A DNA stretch of 64,000 bases, from positions 2,170,001 through 2,234,000 of the forward strand of contig JARKIF010000005.1 of the NCBI GenBank assembly GCA_029378245.1, written 5' to 3'. Positions 57,901-64,000 of this stretch are shown here, piece after piece. The DNA is from Roridomyces roridus (Eukaryota; Basidiomycota; Agaricomycetes; Agaricales; Mycenaceae). Position 1 is the first letter of the stretch; every line of letters starts with the position of its first letter. A model generated the notes under the pieces. It searched no databases. It was not told where the DNA came from and saw only the letters and a program-made list of their open reading frames with translations. The position numbers and the translations under genes are program-made.

Positions 57901-58983
57901 CTGAAGATGGCCATTTGAGTCACGCGCAACATAAGCAGAAATCTTCTTGTATAGAGCAGAGGAAACATAAACTATGTTTGCTTCATTGTCTGAATCTGAT
58001 TCCCCATCATTTGCTGGATTAGCCTGCTCATCCCTGGCTTTAGCCTTGCTCTTCCCACGCTTCTGTTTGCCCTGTTCCTTTCGATTCCTCTCTGCTGCCT
58101 TGATAGCATGACAATCGGCTGTGTTATGTGTGTTTGATTTGTGGAACACACAGTAACGTTCCGAGGCTGCATTGGCTTTAGCAGAGGTGGTGTCTGAATC
58201 ACTAGAATTTTCCTCAATGGGATCTGCGTGGGCTAGAAGCTTGGTTTCAACATCATCCAGAGCCAGTTTGGCTCCAGCAGCTACAGAGCCAGTGATAGAG
58301 GATTTGAGAGCTTTGAAAGTCACAGTGTCTGGAAGAGTGAGGAGAAGCTGTAAAGGCTGCAAGTCTGCATCCAAGGAGTATCCAAGGGAGTCAAGCCGGT
58401 CGAGCATGTTTCTGAACCGCTCGAGGTGCTTGTCCATGACCGTTAGAGTCACATTGTCCTGTCCCTCCTCCAAACAAAGTTTCAACTTCTGCAGCTGTAA
58501 AAGTGTGCTGAAAGCTATCTCTGTTTTGTTTGCTTTGGAAAAATCCCCCTTGAGAGCATCCCACAGAGCTTTGGAAGCTGTATGGGTCTTGTACTTTGGG
58601 ATGAGGGATTTGGCTAGACGAAGACGGATATGACCAAGGGCACGACTGTCCCTCTCCTCGAAGGTGTCACGGAGCGGGACTGTGAGAGTAGTGCTAGCAG
58701 TACTGGCAGTAGCAGCAGCAGCAGGGGGTTGGCCATGTTGTACAACAGACCATAAGCCCTTCTCGCGGAGCTCCGACTCTACCTGGATTTCCCAGTCAGG
58801 CCAGTCACGCGCGGTGCGGAGCGCCGTCTGATCCTTATCACGGGAAGCCATGATAGTTATCGATAAGAGTGCGAGTAGGTGTGTAGGATGTGGGGGAGAG
58901 GGAGTAGTGTGTCCTGCGAGGAGCACTTGAGTCTTGAAAGCCTGAGGGTGCTTGAGAGGTAGTCCGGCAGCTAGAAAGCACCG

Positions 58984-58995
58984 GGGCCCATAACC
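58984..58995 (-). other. Copia primer-binding site
   Basis: Directly inside the 5' LTR the minus strand reads GGTTATGGGCCC. That resembles the complement of the initiator tRNA-Met anticodon region, the internal half-tRNA primer known from many Copia elements. Confidence 0.7.
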
Positions 58996-59270
58996 TGTCA
59001 GAAGCTAGATAGCGCGGCAATGCGCAGACCCTCAGTCGTCGTAAGAGACAAAAGACTGATATATTAAGTACCTAGATAGCGCGGCAATGCGCAGACTACA
59101 TAGACACTCGTAAGTATGCTAGATACATAAGAAAGAGATAAAGGCACGTACCCCTCAGTCGTCGTAAGAGACAAAAGACTGAGGGACACGTGTCGATGGC
59201 GTGGACGTGGGTAAGGAAGTGGAGAAGCCGGGTGTGAAGGCCCGGGGCGGATGATAATCAACTTTTGACA
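58996..59270 (-). repeat. Copia 5' LTR
   Basis: 275 bp. No difference from the 3' LTR was found on reading, which implies recent insertion. Confidence 0.9.
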
Positions 59271-59375
59271 CGTCCATGGCACCCCACTGATTCAAACGTC
59301 GGCGGCTCTGGCTCCGGAGCAGGAGCCTTCCAAGTTGCATCCCCCACGTTCCGTTTCCACGCCCTCGCCGTCCGC

Positions 59376-60429
59376 TGTCGTATGGTAATTTTGTTTGTTA
59401 TGAAAAAGGACAAGGCACTCCATTCGCACTTATTGAAAATAGTACTTATTCAGACCTGGGCTAGGCACATGTCCATCATTCCATCATCAATATTGACATC
59501 ATCATCAGCTGATCAACAAAGTTGGAATCACATGTGTTACCTATTATGGGAATTACTTGGAATAGGAAATACTCTGAAAGGGAATTACCAAAAATAGGAA
59601 ATACTCTGAAAGGGAATTACCAAAAATAGGAAATACTCTGAAAGGGAATTGCCAAGAACAGGAATTACTCAGAAAGGGAATTACTCAGAAAGGGAATTCC
59701 CGCAAAAGGAAACATTGGACAAGGGCAGACACCTAGAAAGGAAAAGGAAAAGTGCCTGGGATGGAAGTTAGGAATACCAAATATAGACATGAGTTCCCAG
59801 GCTTTTAGTATATAAGAAGGACAGATTTCAGCTGAGAACCTAACCAACCCACTTCTAAGCTGACTTCTCTTCTACTTTTGTAGTAGTTAGAACCTAGCAC
59901 AGAATTAACTTCACATCATTTCTCATCTTCTTGCTCCGTCTCGCGCGCATATTACGCCCAGCACTTGAGCAACTTAGGCAAAACTTTGAATTGCCATTGC
60001 CACAGCCGGCAGTACAAGTCTACGTCGAACCCATTTTAGAAAACATCTGAGCTAGCCTGTCCATCAAGTGACACGGTAGTTATTTGTTCACGTTCAGAAG
60101 CAAGTTTACGCACGCACGCACGTTCAAGTCAGGAAACATTTGAGCTAGCCTGTCCACGAAGCGATACGGTAGCTATCTGTTTTAACCAGTCAAGCCGAAG
60201 TACAAGCATTAGGAGATAATTGAACTAGCCTGTCCATTGAGCGACACGGAAGTTAATTATTTCACAAGTCCGACTAGTTTCACGTACGAACCAGACCGAC
60301 CAGTTTAGTCTATTACTGATCCTATTTTCTATTCAAAACACTACTACCCACTTCCCCGAACCATTAGTGAGTTTGGCTTGAATTTAATTATTCCCGCCTG
60401 CTTACTAGGAAACTTTATTTTCCGTCGAC
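59376..60429. mobile_element. Solo LTR, 1.05 kb, inserted in the F-box paralogue
   Basis: TGTCG...CGACA ends and a 4-bp duplication, ccgc (59372-59375 and 60430-60433), exactly at the point where the split F-box exon is interrupted. The plus strand has a TATA-like agtatataagaagg at about 59807-59820. Two internal repeat families are present: four to five units of about 31 bp with gggaattacc and ggaaatactctgaaa (59548-59700), and three copies of ga(g/a)ctagcctgtcca followed by cacggtag-like sequence (60049, 60142, 60222). No coding region. Probably left by recombination between the LTRs of a Gypsy-type element; the superfamily is inferred from size only. Confidence 0.75.
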
Positions 60430-62247
60430 ACCGCCCAGCGAGAACAGTGGTCAGTTTCGGGTACAAGACGCCCAATTTTTCCACTGCCGCCGAGATGTCC
60501 GCATCCGGTATCGACTTCTCCTCTGAGCACAAAGTAGCGTGGTCGATTTCGAGCCGGCGGAGGCGGCGAGGCAGAGGAATAGCGCCATCAGCAATGGAGG
60601 TCAAGAAATGCTAGTGAACGTTTGAGTATCCGAGGAAAAAGTCTGAGAGAAAAGAATACCAACATTGTAAGATTCCAGCTCCATATCCTCATGCGACTGA
60701 GCCGGCTCGTCGTCCACCGTATCCGAGGCATCCGAGTAAACACTGATTTCGTCATCCTCCTGCTCCTCCAGGAGTTTTGCTTCCGCATCCAAATACTCCT
60801 CGTGCAACTTTTTGAAATTTTCCAGTTGTTCGCCGCTGAGGGTGGGAAGAGAGCCAAGACGGAAGCCGACCTCTCCATCGGTGCCAGGTGGGATTGGCGC
60901 AAAAGGATTGAGAGGGTTCAGCAATTCTGGTTGCAGGGTGAATGGTGGTCCTTCTTCGTCCTCGACCCACTCCCATAATCGCCAGCACTTCCATCCGCCG
61001 ACTCCCAATCGTCGTCCTCCTCATCATCGTGAATGTCCATCACCTCCCCCGTCTCATCCTGGTCCGAGTCCGAGCCCCCCTCCCCGGTGAACGGCTTATT
61101 CTGCACGGAAAACACCAATCTCTTGAGTTTCGGGAAAATGTCCGACACCAAACGCAAAAAGCCCGAGTTCAACGGGACGACTGGCAAACTGAGATCCACC
61201 AGCATCGCACTCGACTTTGATGCCTGTAGCAAAACCTCCTCCAGTAGCTCCTTTGCCATAGGGTGCTCAGGCTGCTCGTCATCTAGGTCGGGAAGTTCGG
61301 ATAGGTCAATGGTGAGCTTCTTGATGGGCCGTCCTGGAATGATCATTGCAATCATATCGGAGGGGCCTCTGAACTCTCGAAGCAGTGGAATGGACGTGGA
61401 GGGAACAACAACCCCACTGGCAAAAGCATGGGGAACATCGAAATCGAGGGTCAAGAGCTCGGGGCATAACTCGAGGAACTGGTAGAAGAGTTCCCGCTGG
61501 GCATTTTCGGCTATGATACTGAGGGACACGAGGCGCGGAAAGGGCGCAGAGTTGCGGGTAAAGACGGAGAGCAGCGCTCTCGCAGGTATCGGTGTGAGGA
61601 GAGACATCTTTTCAAGCTTCGCGGGTGACAATATATGGTAACCCTCTGGCAAGTCGTCGTGCCAGTGCATCTCCAACATATCGACGAAAGAAAACTCCTT
61701 GATTTCCAGGTGGGAGGAGGAGCAGGACGGCACACAGTCGCTGAGGTAGACATTGTTTAGACGAGGCAACGTCTTGAGACGCGCACAGAACTCGTTGTTC
61801 AAAGAAAACCCATGGAGGGAAAGATTATCAAGGTTAAGGAACGCTCCCGATCGACTCGCCGAACAGTTTGTCAATGGCGGCGAGAAGGGCAAGGACCTCT
61901 GCCCTGCTGTCCTCGGTGCCACTACGCAGGTTCCGCGTCACCGTCTCGCAGTACACGGCCTCGTAAACGCATGTGTTCACCATTGCGACGAGGTGCACAC
62001 TGGAGGCGATGCCTGAAAGGCGATCCCGGATTCGCGTCAGACGGGCTATGATCCTGCTGTGGTCCTTTGTGACAAAAGCGAATTCGGGGACATCTGGAGC
62101 GAAAAACGCGAGGCTTCGAAAGAGAAATGGTTGGCAGATGTCGCGAAAGAGGCGGCATGATTCAGCGAGGGACTTGAGATCTTTCGACGACGCGTTCTGC
62201 CATGAGACGCGCCATACTTCAGTGGGGAGGGAGGCTGGTGTCGACAT

Positions 62248-63613
62248 CGAGCGACTCTGTGAGTTCACATGAAGCAATGCAAAAGGTAAGAGGAACGAAG
62301 GCGTACTCGTAACGGTTCTGCAGATTCCTGGGTAACAATTCACGAAAACCAACGAACAAAGACTTTGATCAGTCTTTCGTTTGCGATCGGCAACGCGACG
62401 GCAAGTCTGCATCTCGGCACGATTCGCAGTTTATTCACTTTTGCATTTCCGCAGTTGATATCAAATGTGATCTGGAGAAATTGATCCCGGCGCACACGGC
62501 AGCTCTTGATCTCAGTCAGGGGTGCCGACAAGAGCCGTCAAGCGAAACATGAGACAACAACGTCATTCCTTTCCTCCCCTCACACCCCGACACCACGCTC
62601 GCTACACCCCGCCGTCTATCATCGACGTCAGCCGTCTTTCTGCCTTCTCAGTGTCACCGGTCTCAAAAGCGTCGGTACTCGCCCGCCATGAGCTTCGCAT
62701 GGACCCTCGGCCCTCGACCTCGCAATGTGTGCAATTGATGACGCTAGGTGCGGCATTCATGCCCTTCTCGATGCTCGCCCATTAATCACCTGCCCGTAAT
62801 AATGCCTCCATGCGAACAATGCCACTCTTACGCGTTGGAAGGGCAAATGAGCTGGGGCTGGGACCGCTGGGTAGAGGTGTGACGGTGAGTGCTCCCTTCG
62901 CCTCTTCTTTCTCAGGCGGCGCTGGTCGCTGGCGCTGAGACACCCCATTTGTCTCCCCTTCGGCTACCACTTCCCCGCTGCACACGCCATCGCCCATCGT
63001 CGAGGCGAACACGTCTTAGTGTCCGTGTCTTCCTCGCCACATGAGCCTCGGGCCCTCATGAAGTGAGGCGCACGGATACGGCTGCAGCGGGGCGTTGTTG
63101 GCTATGTAGTGGTCTGGTTGCGTCGAGGCTGCTCCTCGCCGTCCGCCGTCCGGCCTAGAGTCCCGAAGCACATCCGTCCCTACCATTTCATCTGCCTCTC
63201 TGCTTGTATGTACCTGCCAACCGGATTTTGTAGCGTAGAGAATGTAATGGAATACTCGCCCAATGGTATTTGTCTGGAACGCAGCTCCTTTGACTTGAAA
63301 TGTTTCGCTGAGCGGCAGATTTCGGCACTTGTTGTTGCGATCAAAGGTTGCCGTGCACCGCCGCCATCAGATTTGATAGGATTCTGTGATATCAACTGCG
63401 GAATCGCTACAACTCAGTTTATTCAGCTCAGCTCAAGATTGCTGGAAGGAATGGCAAGATACAAGGTTCCGCGAGATCGATACAAGAGCAGCAATAGCTG
63501 GATGGAGTACGCTTTCCTATCTGTTCCACATTATACACAATTCAGTTCAATGGAAGGCGACTAAGTTTACAGAGGTGAGCACGCTAGATTGAGCAAATAT
63601 GGGACACACGCAT
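62248..63613. other. Intergenic region, no confident gene
   Basis: Several short plus-strand ORFs (62506-62785, 63109-63564) and minus-strand ORFs with no recognisable domain. The pyrimidine-rich stretch 62560-62660 leads to an ATG at 62690 (MSFAWTLGPRPRNVCN), but it is followed at once by a stop. A first exon is conceivable but unsupported. Confidence 0.4.
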
Positions 63614-64000
63614 TCACTGCGCCTTTTCCGCGACGAGCTTTTGCAACTGCTCGAGCTCCTTCTCCTTCTCGACGAGTTTCATCCGCCAGCGTTCCTCCTC
63701 CGCCACAACGGTCTTGCGAGCCTCCTCCAGCCGCTCCGCCTCTTCCTTCTCCATCTGCGCGGTAAACTCGGGCGTCCCACCCTTGCTGGCCTCCAAGGCT
63801 GGCAAGTTCGACACGTGGAATGGTACAGGTTTCCGGCGACTGCGTACCAGAGGCGTCGGAGGGTGCGTGGTGAGGGTGGCGAGGAAGGTTTGGAAGGGGT
63901 CGCTGAAGACGAGTTCGTCATATTGCCACGAGTGCACGGGCCCCGCCTTGATTGCCACATCCAGAGGAGGGATCTCTGGGTCGCCTGTTGCGGTCCAGGG
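63614..64000 (-). CDS. YEATS-domain protein, Yaf9-like, 3' part
   Basis: Frame open from the right edge to the stop at 63614 (128 codons visible). It begins with the end of a YEATS-like domain (AGPVHSWQYDELVFSDPFQTF, LTTHPPTPLV). A short basic linker follows, then a coiled coil (KEEAERLEEARKTVVAEEER, EKEKELEQLQKLVAEKA). This order, and the sequence before the coil, resemble Yaf9/GAS41, a subunit shared by the SWR1 chromatin remodeller and the NuA4 acetyltransferase that reads acylated histone H3. Start and the aromatic reader pocket lie outside the window, so the name is tentative. Confidence 0.7.
   Translation of the reverse strand, partial: PWTATGDPEIPPLDVAIKAGPVHSWQYDELVFSDPFQTFLATLTTHPPTPLVRSRRKPVPFHVSNLPALEASKGGTPEFTAQMEKEEAERLEEARKTVVAEEERWRMKLVEKEKELEQLQKLVAEKAQ

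Larger units (their letters stand above)
52717..58851 (-). pseudogene. Copia gag-pol, interrupted
   Basis: From ATG 58851 (MASRDKDQT) a single ORF runs to 54901. It holds gag, a zinc-knuckle-like C/H cluster (CVFHKSNTHNTADCH), protease (VLIDSGASCTMTG), integrase (HRRLGHTNFESLRHM, FTRTDGGGEFTSKEM, PYTEEQNGMAERMNQTL) and RT (VFAPVANLESIRII, DVSTAYLNGELEEDVYM, VVYVDDLLLAG). The RT/RNase H part is then cut at ALRYL by the MITE. It resumes KGTRDWVLHYDG, is cut again at FISNNG by the CACTA-like element, and resumes AISWSSRRQSMVAMSSTESEY. A further frameshift lies near 52983 before DNRAAI. The frame ends inside the 3' LTR at 52717. Confidence 0.88.
52455..59270 (-). mobile_element. Ty1/Copia retrotransposon, young, with two nested insertions
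   Basis: Two 275-bp LTRs (52455-52729 and 58996-59270), TGTCAGAAGC...CTTTTGACA on the plus strand, appear identical by eye. A 5-bp target duplication, cgtcc, flanks the element (52450-52454 and 59271-59275). Gag-pol order is gag, protease, integrase, RT, RNase H, as in Copia. The element is interrupted by a CACTA-like insertion (53114-54435) and a hAT-like MITE (54591-54900), so it is now non-autonomous. Confidence 0.93.

Overview
The window is nuclear DNA of a filamentous basidiomycete, most likely an Agaricomycete. The evidence is dense GT-AG introns of about 45-60 nt, expanded FunK1 kinases and F-box proteins, MCM6, GUP1, MSP1 and cyclophilin genes of fungal type, and LINE, Copia, CACTA-like and hAT-like transposons. 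No CRISPR array, operon or rRNA was seen, and no convincing tRNA. Coordinates of spliced genes are my own manual splice models. LAYOUT: 1-1.9 kb, spliced integrase-core gene, 5' partial. 1.98-3.5 kb, minisatellite with a 170-bp unit. 3.76-9.3 kb, LINE with a full EN-RT-RNaseH ORF and a poly(A) tail. 9.35-11.7 kb, no confident gene. 11.7-25 kb, a MITE and then a degenerating array in which FunK1 kinase genes alternate with truncated M28 aminopeptidase copies. 25-30.9 kb, housekeeping genes: mitochondrial cyclophilin, an F-box protein, an FMN-dependent 2-hydroxy-acid dehydrogenase and MSP1. 31.6-32.1 kb, a dispersed repeat. 32.2-37 kb, a secreted GH18 chitinase and an extremely intron-rich MFS sugar transporter (28 exons in my model). 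37-39.9 kb, gene-poor, with a small MITE. 39.9-46.4 kb, GUP1, a tyrosine phosphatase and MCM6. 46.5-64 kb, F-box genes and a nested transposon stack, ending in the 3' part of a YAF9-like gene. The most striking structure is at 50.8-60.4 kb. One copy of a duplicated F-box gene has been split by three insertions. The first is a 1.6-kb terminal-inverted-repeat element carrying a CDC48 gene fragment. The second is a Copia retrotransposon with visually identical LTRs. The third is a solo LTR. The Copia element is itself interrupted by a CACTA-like element and a hAT-like MITE, and every insertion shows a target-site duplication. HOW THE GENES RELATE: the genes with recognisable roles do not form one pathway. 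MCM6 is DNA replication, YAF9 chromatin, MSP1 and cyclophilin mitochondrial protein quality and folding, GUP1 membrane lipid/GPI remodelling, chitinase and sugar transporter wall turnover and nutrient uptake. FunK1 and F-box genes belong to families that expand rapidly in mushroom-forming fungi, and here they are caught in duplication and decay.
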